A DNA stretch of 64,000 bases, from the NCBI RefSeq assembly GCF_000385565.1, contig NC_021169.1, positions 124,001 to 188,000 of the forward strand, written 5' to 3'. Of this stretch, positions 15,874-24,574 are shown in pieces. Source of the stretch: Archaeoglobus sulfaticallidus PM70-1. GTDB lineage: Archaea; Halobacteriota; Archaeoglobi; Archaeoglobales; Archaeoglobaceae. The position numbers and the translations under genes were made by a program. Each line of letters starts with the position of its first letter. The first letter of the stretch is position 1. The notes beneath the pieces are model-generated. The model did not search any database, was not told where the DNA came from, and worked only from the letters and a program-made list of their open reading frames with translations.

Positions 15874-17325
15874 ATGAGATTTGAGATTCTGCACAAAGAT
15901 GCAATGGGGAGAATAGGGAGGCTGAAGACTCCATCAGGAGTTGTTGAAACTCCAGCTCTGATGCCTGTGATAAATCCAAACATAGACTTTATCCCAGTTA
16001 AGGACTTGAAGAGAATAGGTGCTGAGATTGTAATCACGAACTCATACATAATTTACAGAAGTCGGGATTTGAGGGAGGTTGCCGAAAGTAAGGGAGTTCA
16101 CAGGCTCATAAACAGCGATTTGCCCGTGATGACTGACAGCGGGAGTTATCAGCTGATGGTATATGGGGATGTCGAGGTTGACAACAGAACGATCATTGAA
16201 TTTCAGAACAGGATAAAATCAGACATAGTTGTCCCGCTTGACATACCCTCCCTGCCAGATATCGACAGGGAGAAAGCTGAAAGAGACCTTGAAATAACCT
16301 TAAAGAGAGAGAAAGAAGCCATAGATCTGCATTCGGAGATTGGAGATGATAGACTGATTTCCGCACCCATTCAGGGCTCAACCTATTTGGATTTGAGAAG
16401 AAAGAGCGCTGAAGAGTGTTCAAAGCTGAATGCCGATTTTTATCCCATTGGAGGAGTTGTTCCCCTGCTCGACGCGTACAGGTTTCAGGATGTTGTCAGG
16501 ATAATTCTGGAAGTTAAGTCCGCGCTCCCCCCTTCAGCCCCTGTCCACCTGTTTGGAGCAGGGCATCCGATGGTGTTCGCGATGGCTGTTGCCCTTGGCT
16601 GTGACTTCTTTGATTCCGCAGCGTATGCACTGTATGCAAAGGATGGAAGGTATCTTACGGTAAATGGCACTAAAAAGCTTGAGGAGCTTCAGTACTTCCC
16701 GTGCAAATGCCCTGTGTGCAGTGATTATACCCCCAGAGAGGTCAAAAGTATGGAAAAAAGAGACAGAGAGATTCTGCTCGGGAAGCACAACCTGTATGTC
16801 TGTTTTGAGGAGATCAACACGATAAAGCAGGCGATAAGGGAGAACAACCTGTTCGAGCTTGTTGAGACAAGAGTGAGGTCCCATCCATATTTGCTATCTG
16901 GATGGAGGGTTGTAAGAGACTATATCGACCTGATGGAAAAGTACGATCCGGTATCGAAACAGGGATTCTTCTATACAGGGATAGAAAGCATCTACAGACC
17001 AGCAGTTGTTAGGCATGAAAGGAGGATTATGAATATCGAAATCGACAAGAAAGAGGTATTAATATCATCTGATAAAAACGAAAGGGCTGATTTTTATCTT
17101 GTTCCAGTCTTCGGTCTCTCGTTCGCTGAGAACTACCCCTCCGGGCATGCTGAATTTCCGGATGAGGAGTATATCGAGGACGAGGCCATAGTCAAGGCCC
17201 TTGACATTCTGTACAGGTTTGCAGAGCAGAACAGGGATGTAAAATTCAGGCTGAATGTGTCGGATAGATGGAAAGAGGTTATGAAATCCCGTAACCCGCC
17301 TGAAAACATAATTCTGCTGGAATGA
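15874..17325 (+). CDS. tgtA: tRNA-guanine(15) transglycosylase TgtA (archaeosine synthesis)
   Basis: TgtA swaps guanine-15 in the D-loop of archaeal tRNAs for preQ0. The 483-residue protein has the TGT barrel motifs MTDSGSYQLMVYGD and PLDIPSLPD, SAPIQGSTYLDLR and YPIGGVVPLLDAYRF. The zinc site is CKCPVCSDYTP with a later His in GKHNLYVCFEEI. A C1-like linker domain follows, but the protein stops before a PUA domain; full-length euryarchaeal enzymes usually run to about 580 residues with PUA. The arcS gene next door, 8 bases downstream, carries a PUA-type end. The pair covers both steps of archaeosine formation. Confidence 0.9.
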   Translation: MRFEILHKDAMGRIGRLKTPSGVVETPALMPVINPNIDFIPVKDLKRIGAEIVITNSYIIYRSRDLREVAESKGVHRLINSDLPVMTDSGSYQLMVYGDVEVDNRTIIEFQNRIKSDIVVPLDIPSLPDIDREKAERDLEITLKREKEAIDLHSEIGDDRLISAPIQGSTYLDLRRKSAEECSKLNADFYPIGGVVPLLDAYRFQDVVRIILEVKSALPPSAPVHLFGAGHPMVFAMAVALGCDFFDSAAYALYAKDGRYLTVNGTKKLEELQYFPCKCPVCSDYTPREVKSMEKRDREILLGKHNLYVCFEEINTIKQAIRENNLFELVETRVRSHPYLLSGWRVVRDYIDLMEKYDPVSKQGFFYTGIESIYRPAVVRHERRIMNIEIDKKEVLISSDKNERADFYLVPVFGLSFAENYPSGHAEFPDEEYIEDEAIVKALDILYRFAEQNRDVKFRLNVSDRWKEVMKSRNPPENIILLE

Positions 17326-17333
17326 GGTGAATC

Positions 17334-18944
17334 ATGAAAGCCACCTGCTCTTTAATAAAGCGAGACGGATGGGCGAGAATAGCGGAATTCGATTTCAACG
17401 GAGAAAAATTCCAGACTCCATTCGTGATTGACATCGAGAACCCCCCTGAGTTTATAGATGAAATCATAAACCTAGTCCCATACAGCATTAAAGAACTCGA
17501 TCCCCAAGCTTTTGAGAAATTTTTTGTGGAGAAGGAGTTTCTCATAGCTTCTGGTCTGACCGCTGTTCCACCTTCAAAGGTTGTTGAGCTGCTGATCGAA
17601 ATCAGACAGAAAAGCTTAACAAAGCCGATGATAGCCACAGCAATCGCCACCCCTCAGAACATCCCCCTGCTCTGCTATTTCGGAGTTGACTTCTTCGACA
17701 ACGCTATGGCAATAGCTTCAGCCCACAAAGGGCTTTACTTTCATGAAAGAGTCCTGAACTTCGATTCACTGGATGAGCTTCCATGCAGCTGCGAGGCTTG
17801 TAGAAATCTCGAGGGCTTAGAGCTTTTGAAGAGGCACAACACGATAAAGCTTGAGGAGCAGGCTCTGCTCGTGAGACAGCTGATTAGAAACGAGAGCCTG
17901 AGGAACCATGTTGAGGTTAAGGCTAAAACCCAACCCGAGCTAACAGTTATGCTCAGAATTGCCGATAGGAACTACGATTTCTTCGAGAAAATGCATTCGA
18001 GGTTCAAGAAGAGCATCGTTTACCCGACAACAACCGAATCGTTCACCAGGATGGAGGTATCATACTTCCTCCAAAGAATCAAGGAGGTTTATGAGCCAGA
18101 AACAAAGGTAGCTCTGCTTCTTCCATGCACGGCTAAAAAGCCGTACTCCCTGTCCAGAACCCATAAAACCATATTGAGCCATTTAGGGAATCTCATAAAA
18201 AGAGTTGACGAGATCATCATCTCCTCTCCCCTCGTTCTGCCGAGGGAATTTGAGCTATGCTATCCAGCAATGAACTATGACACCCCCGTTACAGGACACT
18301 GGAGTGGAGAGGAGATAGAGTTCGTGGCTGAGCATCTATCCAGCTTAATCGACTCATTCGATTACATCATAGCCCATGTAGAGGGTGGTTATAAGGAGGT
18401 CGTGAGAGAAGCTCTGGATGCTACCGGGAAGGACGCCAGTTTCACAGCCGAAAATGGAGTAACATCCAAGAAATCAATGGAAAGGCTTAAAGAAGAGCTT
18501 AAAAATGTTGAAGATTGCAGAAAAGACAGGTATCGCTCTCTCTTCGAGCACATGTTCAGATATCAGTTCGATCTGGATCTCAAATCGCTTACCAAATTCA
18601 GCATGAACTTCAAAGGGAGATATCCCAATATTTTCGCCACTATAAACAGGGAGAACGCTCTGAGAGTGGATACCGTTTACGGCATGCTCGATGTGTACCT
18701 TCCCATGGCAGAGAAGATCAGCACATACAATGTCGAGATTGCAGATTTCGAACCCAAGGGAACGATCTTCTCCGCTGGGATAGAGTGGGCGGATGAGAAA
18801 ATACGGCCAAACGATGTCGTGATTTTCAGGAACAGCGAATTTATTGGGGTTGGCAGGGCATTGATGTCCGGGAGAGAGATGATGGAGAGTAATAAAGGTT
18901 ATGCTGTGAGTGTGAAAAGAAAAACAAGAATACAGTCAGATTAA
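17334..18944 (+). CDS. arcS: Archaeosine synthase ArcS (TgtA2)
   Basis: ArcS acts on preQ0 already in tRNA position 15 and takes part in converting it to archaeosine. The 536-residue protein is a TGT paralogue with the ArcS signature PC-x3-KPY-x2-S-x2-H (PCTAKKPYSLSRTH, about residue 263-276). It also has the LPREFELCYPAMNYDTPVTG segment and a C-terminal PUA-type domain from about residue 460 (RVDTVYGMLDVYLPMAEK...RPNDVVIFRN). The TGT-type zinc motif CSCEAC is kept near residue 151. It directly follows tgtA in one operon, a strong functional link. Confidence 0.92.
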   Translation: MKATCSLIKRDGWARIAEFDFNGEKFQTPFVIDIENPPEFIDEIINLVPYSIKELDPQAFEKFFVEKEFLIASGLTAVPPSKVVELLIEIRQKSLTKPMIATAIATPQNIPLLCYFGVDFFDNAMAIASAHKGLYFHERVLNFDSLDELPCSCEACRNLEGLELLKRHNTIKLEEQALLVRQLIRNESLRNHVEVKAKTQPELTVMLRIADRNYDFFEKMHSRFKKSIVYPTTTESFTRMEVSYFLQRIKEVYEPETKVALLLPCTAKKPYSLSRTHKTILSHLGNLIKRVDEIIISSPLVLPREFELCYPAMNYDTPVTGHWSGEEIEFVAEHLSSLIDSFDYIIAHVEGGYKEVVREALDATGKDASFTAENGVTSKKSMERLKEELKNVEDCRKDRYRSLFEHMFRYQFDLDLKSLTKFSMNFKGRYPNIFATINRENALRVDTVYGMLDVYLPMAEKISTYNVEIADFEPKGTIFSAGIEWADEKIRPNDVVIFRNSEFIGVGRALMSGREMMESNKGYAVSVKRKTRIQSD

Positions 18945-19732
18945 TCGAAAAGCTTTGATAGATCCTCCAGAACATAATCCGGCTTCACACCATACTTTTT
19001 GATCATATTCTCGAGGTTATCTCTGGTTGTTACTCCAGACAGCACGAGCAGGGTCTCAGCATTTATGCTCTTTCCAGCTATGACATCCACATCTATCTGA
19101 TCCCCCACGACGACGACATCTTTGGCTTCAAGGCCTAGATACTCGAGAGCCTTGAGCATTATAACCTTTTCAGGCTTTCCACATATACAATCCGGCATCC
19201 TGCCGGTCATCCAGTAAAGCGCCCCTATGATCATGCCCGTTCCGGGAATCGGGCCATCCTCTGATGGAAATATCCTGTCGGGATTGGTTGCTATGTAAGG
19301 CTTTTTGCTCAGGCACATCCGGAGAGCTTTGGTTATCAGCTCGAAGTTTATCTCCCTGTTGGATCCAACCACCAGCATCTCAGCTTCCTCATAATCAACA
19401 ATCTCATGTCCTGCAAGCTCAAGCTCCTCTATCAGCCCGATCTCTCCAGTTGTGAAAATCCTCATTTTTCCATAGTTCTCTTTGATATACTGAGCTGTAG
19501 CATAGGTCGTGAGAATCATCTGATCTTCATCAACCTCCAAACCATAATCCCTGAACCTCCGGGTATAGATTCTCCTGCTTCTCGTTGAGTTGTTGGAAAC
19601 GAAAACAACTTTCTTTTCCATCTCGATGAGCTTTTTCACCGCAGAAATTGCTGGCTTGATGGGTTTTTTACCTCTGCCAATAACGCCATCAACATCGAGT
19701 ATGAAGCCCTTTTTGCTGAGGAGTGGATGCAT
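18941..19732 (-). CDS. HAD-superfamily (NagD-like, class IIA) phosphatase
   Basis: The 263-residue protein is a HAD subfamily IIA hydrolase. Motif I is FILDVDGVIG (nucleophile Asp and acid Asp), motif II VFVSNNSTRS, and motif IV VVVGDQIDVDVIAGKS with the metal-binding Asp residues. The cap domain is of the NagD/p-nitrophenyl-phosphatase type (GTGMIIGALYWMTGR). Family members dephosphorylate small molecules such as phosphoglycolate or nucleotides; the substrate is not evident here. Its stop codon overlaps that of arcS by four bases on the opposite strand. Confidence 0.85.
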   Translation of the reverse strand: MHPLLSKKGFILDVDGVIGRGKKPIKPAISAVKKLIEMEKKVVFVSNNSTRSRRIYTRRFRDYGLEVDEDQMILTTYATAQYIKENYGKMRIFTTGEIGLIEELELAGHEIVDYEEAEMLVVGSNREINFELITKALRMCLSKKPYIATNPDRIFPSEDGPIPGTGMIIGALYWMTGRMPDCICGKPEKVIMLKALEYLGLEAKDVVVVGDQIDVDVIAGKSINAETLLVLSGVTTRDNLENMIKKYGVKPDYVLEDLSKLFD

Positions 19733-19816
19733 AGGCGGTTTAATTCTTCAAGCAATAAATAGGTTATCAACTTGGAGTGGAACTAGAATAATTTGGCAAA
19801 TATTTAAAGAAAAAAA

Positions 19817-21001
19817 TCAGGTCCTGTAACTCTTCGGCATTCCCAGAAGATACTCTCCAATGTATGCAAGAGCCATCTGCTGGGTTACAGGAGCCAGCCG
19901 GATGAGGTTTATTTCCCTCCACCATCTCTCGACATCATATTCCTTAGCATATCCGTAGCCACCAAAGCACTGCATCGCCCAGTAAACCGCCTTGAGTCCA
20001 GCTTCAACAGCAACAACCTTGGCCATATTCGCGTACTTGCCCACCTCCCTGTACGGTGCGTTTTTATCGAAGAGAGTTGAAGCTTTGAAGTTCATCAGCC
20101 TCGCGGTCTCAAGGGTTGCATAGGCCTCAGCTAACGGGAACTGCAGTCCCTGATAGCTGCCTACAGGATCGACAAAGACCTTTCTCTGCTTGCTGTATTC
20201 AACAGCCTTCTTGATTGCGGCCTTCGCTATGCCTATGGCTGCGGTTGTGAAGCACATCCTCTCAGGATTCAATGTGTCGAGCAGGTTATACCAGCCACCA
20301 TCCAGTGGAGGGACCAGAGCGCTTTCAGGAAGTCTCAGGTTGTTTATGCTCACCTCACATGTTTTAGAATAGTTTATTCCGTGCTTGGGTATTGGATTAA
20401 CTTTAACTGCAGGATCTGGCAGATCTGCCAGGAAAAGCGTAATACCATGTGTTTTCTTCTCCGCTTTCTCCCTTGGAGTCGTTCTGGCCACTATCAGCAT
20501 TCCTTTGGCTCTATCAGCACCGCTGATGAATATCTTGTTTCCATTTATCACCCATTCGTCTCCATCCTTCTCAGCTCTGGTTTTTATGCTCAATGTATTC
20601 GTTCCGGCATCCGGCTCTGTCAGAGCCATGCAGAACTCAAGCTCACCTTTCGCTATTCCCGGTAGATACTTCTCCTTCTGCTCTTCAGTTCCATGCCTGA
20701 CTATGGTCATCCCGCCGAAAACCTCTGTCAAAACGAGATACCAGTTACCGGCCATTCCACAGCCATTTGCACATAACTCTTCAATTGCTATGAGCAGCTC
20801 TGTCATCCCCATTCCCGCGCCACCGTACTCCTCCGGAATGACTATCCCAGTAAACCCGGCATCGCTCAAAGCTTTCCAGAACTCCTCTGCGAACTCACCC
20901 TTTTCGTCCTTCTCCCTCCAGTACTCTGGAGGGAAGTCCTTTGCTATATCCCTTGCTGAACTTGCAATCATCTTCTGCTCTTCGTTAAATTCAAATTCCA
21001 T
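19817..21001 (-). CDS. Acyl-CoA dehydrogenase
   Basis: FAD-dependent acyl-CoA dehydrogenases oxidise acyl-CoA to the enoyl-CoA. The 394 residues have the standard three parts: a helical N-domain (EEQKMIASSARDIAKDFP), a beta-domain with flavin-binding CMALTEPDAGTN and WVINGNKIFISGAD, and a C-terminal helical domain with the MQCFGGYGYAKEYDVERWWRE motif. It is the last gene of a minus-strand operon with two thiolase-like and two DUF35 genes. No enoyl-CoA hydratase or hydroxyacyl-CoA dehydrogenase is adjacent, so the operon is not a complete beta-oxidation set. Substrate chain or ring cannot be told from sequence. Confidence 0.9.
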   Translation of the reverse strand: MEFEFNEEQKMIASSARDIAKDFPPEYWREKDEKGEFAEEFWKALSDAGFTGIVIPEEYGGAGMGMTELLIAIEELCANGCGMAGNWYLVLTEVFGGMTIVRHGTEEQKEKYLPGIAKGELEFCMALTEPDAGTNTLSIKTRAEKDGDEWVINGNKIFISGADRAKGMLIVARTTPREKAEKKTHGITLFLADLPDPAVKVNPIPKHGINYSKTCEVSINNLRLPESALVPPLDGGWYNLLDTLNPERMCFTTAAIGIAKAAIKKAVEYSKQRKVFVDPVGSYQGLQFPLAEAYATLETARLMNFKASTLFDKNAPYREVGKYANMAKVVAVEAGLKAVYWAMQCFGGYGYAKEYDVERWWREINLIRLAPVTQQMALAYIGEYLLGMPKSYRT

Positions 21002-21046
21002 AACATCACCTCATGATTTAACATTATAAAAATTTGTTAAAAAAAT

Positions 21047-21514
21047 TTATGAGGGTTTGAAATAGAGAATATCAGTAATCATTCCCTCCCTTTCCGATTT
21101 GTCCTTGAGCACGGGCTTAACCTTCATTCCGATGTAAACATCCTCTGGCTTGACCTCTCCAAGCAGGTGGATCAAGCAGCCGTCTGTGCCGTCCATGTCG
21201 ATTATTGCGTATATTTCCGGCTCCTCCATTGGGTTCTCATCTCCATCCAGCCTTGCAACTGTGAATGCTCTAACATATCCCTCCCCGCTGATCTCAACGA
21301 ACTCCGTGTCACTGAAATCGTACTCGCAGTATATTCTTGGCGGGAAGAATGTCCTTCCACACTTCTTGCACTTGCTTGCGATGAATTTATCCTCTTTCAG
21401 CTTCTTGAAGAATTCATCTCCAGCTTTTCCACTCGTGTAGATCCAGTAGAGTTCTATCTTTCCTTCCCATTCCCTAAGCTCTTTCGGATTAACAATTTTC
21501 TCGATCATGATCAT
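21047..21514 (-). CDS. DUF35 OB-fold/zinc-ribbon protein (thiolase partner), copy 2
   Basis: DUF35 proteins bind acyl-CoA through an OB fold and bridge thiolase-family enzymes in several archaeal and bacterial complexes. This 155-residue member has the N-terminal helix, a rubredoxin-like ribbon (IASKCKKCGRTFFPPRIYCEYDF) and an OB domain ending VKPEDVYIGMKVKP. The ribbon has only three Cys; the usual fourth is Asp (CEYD), unlike the paralogue beside it. The start overlaps the stop of that paralogue (atga), so the two are coupled; ATG 21508 is an alternative. It probably pairs with one of the two thiolase-fold proteins upstream. Confidence 0.83.
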   Translation of the reverse strand: MIMIEKIVNPKELREWEGKIELYWIYTSGKAGDEFFKKLKEDKFIASKCKKCGRTFFPPRIYCEYDFSDTEFVEISGEGYVRAFTVARLDGDENPMEEPEIYAIIDMDGTDGCLIHLLGEVKPEDVYIGMKVKPVLKDKSEREGMITDILYFKPS

Positions 21515-22041
21515 CCCTCCATCGGTTTCCAGTATTTGATATCGGTAACCGATCCCTCTCTCTCCTCCTCTGGTTTCCAGACGGCTTTGACCTTCATTCC
21601 GATGTAAACATCCTCTGGCTTGACCTCTCCAAGAATGTGCATGATTCCCATGTTCGGTGAGGCTCCATCTATAGCGATCACAGCAACAATAATCGGCTCT
21701 GGAAGTGGTTTCGCATCGGGATCAATGTACGAGATTGAGAAGGTCTGTACCGTGCCTGTATCCTTAACATAAACCCACTCATCAATGGGCTTGTAGCAGA
21801 GCTCGCAGAACATCCTTGGCGGGAACATTATTCTGTGGCACTTGTTGCATTTAACGGCTATCAGCTTCCCTTTCTTCAACTCGTTCAGGAATTTGCTGAT
21901 CGCCTGTCCTGCTGTCCAGGCATATCTTATATCCGGATGATCCTCAACATATGTGACCTTCTTTTCCTTGAGATCAGCATCAGATATCGGTGTTCCCTCA
22001 GCATATGGAGGGCATGAAATATCCTTCTTACCTACAGCCAT
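21511..22041 (-). CDS. DUF35 OB-fold/zinc-ribbon protein (thiolase partner), copy 1
   Basis: A 176-residue DUF35 protein with a complete four-Cys ribbon (VKCNKCHRIMFPPRMFCELC, about residues 70-90) and an OB domain (GTVQTFSISYIDPDAK...VKPEDVYIGMKVKA). An extra N-terminal segment of about 35 residues precedes the usual helix. The gene starts 4 bases after the upstream thiolase-like gene, with ribosome binding site gaggtgatat. Such proteins form complexes with thiolases (BbsAB, archaeal ACAT/HMGCS) or thiolase-fold aldolases (Ltp2-ChsH2). The neighbouring thiolase-fold protein that lacks its nucleophile is the most likely partner. Confidence 0.85.
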   Translation of the reverse strand: MAVGKKDISCPPYAEGTPISDADLKEKKVTYVEDHPDIRYAWTAGQAISKFLNELKKGKLIAVKCNKCHRIMFPPRMFCELCYKPIDEWVYVKDTGTVQTFSISYIDPDAKPLPEPIIVAVIAIDGASPNMGIMHILGEVKPEDVYIGMKVKAVWKPEEEREGSVTDIKYWKPMEG

Positions 22042-22045
22042 TATA

Positions 22046-23248
22046 TCACCTCTTGTTGGACATAACCATAACAGTTCCGACCTGCATCAGGTCTCCCCAC
22101 GCCTGACAGACACCATTCGTCACTTCCTTAGCCACCTGTCTCTTTCCTGCCCTGTAGGCGAGCTGCCAGTAAAGTTCGCATGCCTTAACACCCATGGTTG
22201 CCGCTATCGGGTTTCCAACTCCGAGCAAACCACCAGATGGACAGGTTGGCAGATCTCCATCTCTTGCAGTTACACCCTCTCTCGTGAGAATTGGAGCCTC
22301 TCCCTTCTTTGCCAGTCCGAGCCCTTCCATGTGGTGCAGTTCCTTGTAGTCGAAGGGATCATATGGCTCGGCAACATCTATCTCCTTTCGCGGATCGGTT
22401 ATGTGAGCCATCCTGTATGCCATCTTTGCAGCTTCAGCAACATACCTCGGGAAGTAGAGGTCTCTGTTCGTCCACATTGTTGTATCTAGAGCCCATCCAA
22501 CTCCGGTAACCCATACGGGGTTATCTGTGAGCTGTCTCGCTATGTGGGGGGCAACCATTATCAGAGCCGCTGCACCATCACTTGGTGGAGAAACATCCAG
22601 TCTCCTCACAGGCAGAGCCATAGGCTCGCTGTTGAGCACATCCTCAACCGTGATTTTCTCGGCAACCTGAGCGCATGGATGATCGAGAGCGTTTGCCTTG
22701 TTCTTTACAGACACGAGGGCAATATCTTCATGCTTTATGTTGTGAACATGCATGTATCTCCTCATTTCCAGCGCAAAGATCCAGATCAGGTTCGGGTTCA
22801 GCGGGCGGTCAAGAATCGGATCCCAGATGTACTTGAAACCTGACTGCGGATGTGGATGGCATGAGGACATCTTTTCCTCGCAGACAACAAGACAGACATC
22901 GGCCAAACCACTTGCAACATGCCAGTAACCGGCTATCGGAGCGAAAACTCCAGTTCCTCCTCCAACGAACACCCTCATGTATGGCCTATCACTCCCACCA
23001 GAGCCGTCGAGCAGGTACTCTCCCTTCATGTGCAGGCCATCGAATGTATCAGGGGCTGAACCCATGACAACCATCTCAATATCTCCAATCTCAAGGCCTG
23101 CCTCTTCCAGAGCCTGCTTGACAGCAAGATAGGATAGCTCCTTACCGGTCTCGTTAAGCCTCCTTTTCCATGTTGTCATTCCAGCCCCAACGATCGCAAC
23201 ATCCTGCTTCTTGTGAAACTTCAAACCGCTAATCCTCTCAACTTCCAT
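22046..23248 (-). CDS. Thiolase-fold protein lacking the nucleophilic Cys
   Basis: This 400-residue protein is clearly of the SCP-x/archaeal thiolase fold (VAIVGAGMTTWKRR, VASGLADVCLVV, NPIAATMGVKACELYW). Counting back from the ASGLAD motif, the position of the catalytic Cys is Gly97 (VGGGTGVFA). The GHP His is Asn346 (GVGNPIA), and the late CxGGG motif is absent. So Claisen thiolysis by the standard mechanism is unlikely. Thiolase-fold retro-aldolases such as Ltp2, which work with DUF35 partners, also lack the Cys, and the adjacent DUF35 gene fits that model. A structural subunit for the paralogue is the alternative. Confidence 0.85.
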   Translation of the reverse strand: MEVERISGLKFHKKQDVAIVGAGMTTWKRRLNETGKELSYLAVKQALEEAGLEIGDIEMVVMGSAPDTFDGLHMKGEYLLDGSGGSDRPYMRVFVGGGTGVFAPIAGYWHVASGLADVCLVVCEEKMSSCHPHPQSGFKYIWDPILDRPLNPNLIWIFALEMRRYMHVHNIKHEDIALVSVKNKANALDHPCAQVAEKITVEDVLNSEPMALPVRRLDVSPPSDGAAALIMVAPHIARQLTDNPVWVTGVGWALDTTMWTNRDLYFPRYVAEAAKMAYRMAHITDPRKEIDVAEPYDPFDYKELHHMEGLGLAKKGEAPILTREGVTARDGDLPTCPSGGLLGVGNPIAATMGVKACELYWQLAYRAGKRQVAKEVTNGVCQAWGDLMQVGTVMVMSNKR

Positions 23249-23252
23249 AATA

Positions 23253-24395
23253 TCACACTCCGAAAACTGCTACAGCACCACTTGCGGTTGGGATATACCT
23301 CCAGGCCTGAGCCACACCAACCTCAACATCGCTGAGCTGTCTTTTGCCAGCAAGTCCTCTGAGCTGCAGAACCACCTCAAGAGCTTTTTGCCCACCAGTT
23401 GCCTCAAGCAGGTTGCCAATTCCGAGATTTCCTCCTGAGATATTTACCGGCAGAGCTCCATCCCTTGCAAAGTATCCCTCCTGCATCAGTGTGGCTGTCT
23501 CGTACCTCTTCGATAGCTGCAGGGCTTCGAGGTGCTGCAACTCCTTAAACGCAAATCTGTCATCGACCTCAGCAAAATCGATCTCCTTTGCGGGGTTCGT
23601 TATTCCGGCAAGCTTGTAAGCCATCTTCGCAGATTTGTATGCGTAGTATGCGTTGAAGCTCATCGTGTCGAAGTTGCTTGTCTCACTCCACCAACCAACA
23701 CCTTTAACCCATACTGGATCCTCAGCCTCTTTGGCGATTTTATCACTCGCAAGGACAAAAACTATCGCTCCATCTGCCCTCTGGGCGATCTCGATCTTCC
23801 TCATCGGATCGAACACCATCGGACTGTTCAGAACATCCTCAACCGTTACCTTAGCACCGTAAGGTGCTGAGTCGTTAAGCAGGGCGTTGTTCTTGTTCTT
23901 GACAACAACTTCTGCAATCTGCTCCTCGGTTATGCAGCACTCATTAACATACTGAGCCATTTCAAGTGCTGCGAAGTAGTACGGATGTGCCTTTCCGACA
24001 TTTCTGAGCCATATAGGATCCATTGCAAACTTGATAACATTCCCGAATGTCAGGATGTCACTTGCCTTGCTGTGGGCTTCGACAACAGCCACATCTGCCA
24101 GTCCGCTCTCGATGTGCATGTAGGCTGTTGCGATTCCGTAAAGGAAGTCACCACATATCGTGCATGTTGGTTTCACAACTGCTCCAAGCTGATCTGGAAC
24201 GAACTCGTCAAAGATTGCGAATCCTTCGTAAATGTCCTCAGCACAGGTTATAAAGCTATCGACATCCTTTCTTGGATTTATTCCAGCATCCGCGTAAGCC
24301 CTCGTTGCCGCTTCGTACATAATCTCTTTCCAGCTGAGATCTGGTGTGTTTGCATTAAAGCCATAATAGCCAACACCAATTACTGCTACACCCAT
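23253..24395 (-). CDS. Thiolase-family protein (Cys kept, His replaced)
   Basis: A 380-residue protein of the same thiolase family as its downstream neighbour. The nucleophile position is Cys81 (TICGDF), 17 residues before the Gly of IESGLAD, so acyl transfer is possible. The usual catalytic His of GHP is Asn328 (GIGNLLEATG), and the family EVHD motif reads EVDDRF. It starts the lower part of the operon after a 179-base gap, with ribosome binding site gaggtgat. Acyl-CoA cleavage or condensation is likely, but the altered residues leave the exact reaction open. Confidence 0.85.
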   Translation of the reverse strand: MGVAVIGVGYYGFNANTPDLSWKEIMYEAATRAYADAGINPRKDVDSFITCAEDIYEGFAIFDEFVPDQLGAVVKPTCTICGDFLYGIATAYMHIESGLADVAVVEAHSKASDILTFGNVIKFAMDPIWLRNVGKAHPYYFAALEMAQYVNECCITEEQIAEVVVKNKNNALLNDSAPYGAKVTVEDVLNSPMVFDPMRKIEIAQRADGAIVFVLASDKIAKEAEDPVWVKGVGWWSETSNFDTMSFNAYYAYKSAKMAYKLAGITNPAKEIDFAEVDDRFAFKELQHLEALQLSKRYETATLMQEGYFARDGALPVNISGGNLGIGNLLEATGGQKALEVVLQLRGLAGKRQLSDVEVGVAQAWRYIPTASGAVAVFGV

Positions 24396-24574
24396 TCGAT
24401 CACCTCTTGAACAGGACGAACTTTGAATTGAAACTATTTAAAATTTCCTTTTTTAATCGTTCAAATTAGAAAGGGAAAGGTTAAAGAGAGTTATACTATA
24501 AAAGGTTGGATTTTGTATATTATTTCACCCAAAAAATAATTATAATTTGAAAAATTAGCTAAAGTTGGCCAAGA
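24396..24574 (-). promoter_or_regulatory. AT-rich spacer inside the acyl-CoA operon
   Basis: This 179-base gap separates the CoA-transferase genes from the thiolase genes. It is very AT-rich (for example aaaaaataattataatttg) and has several TATA-like stretches on the minus strand. It probably holds a second promoter for the thiolase/DUF35/dehydrogenase genes. No clear operator or ORF was seen. Confidence 0.35.

Noticed and set aside
20385-21029. 214-codon plus-strand frame opposite the acyl-CoA dehydrogenase
   Set aside because: Antisense to a well-conserved gene and with Ser/Pro-rich unlikely composition.
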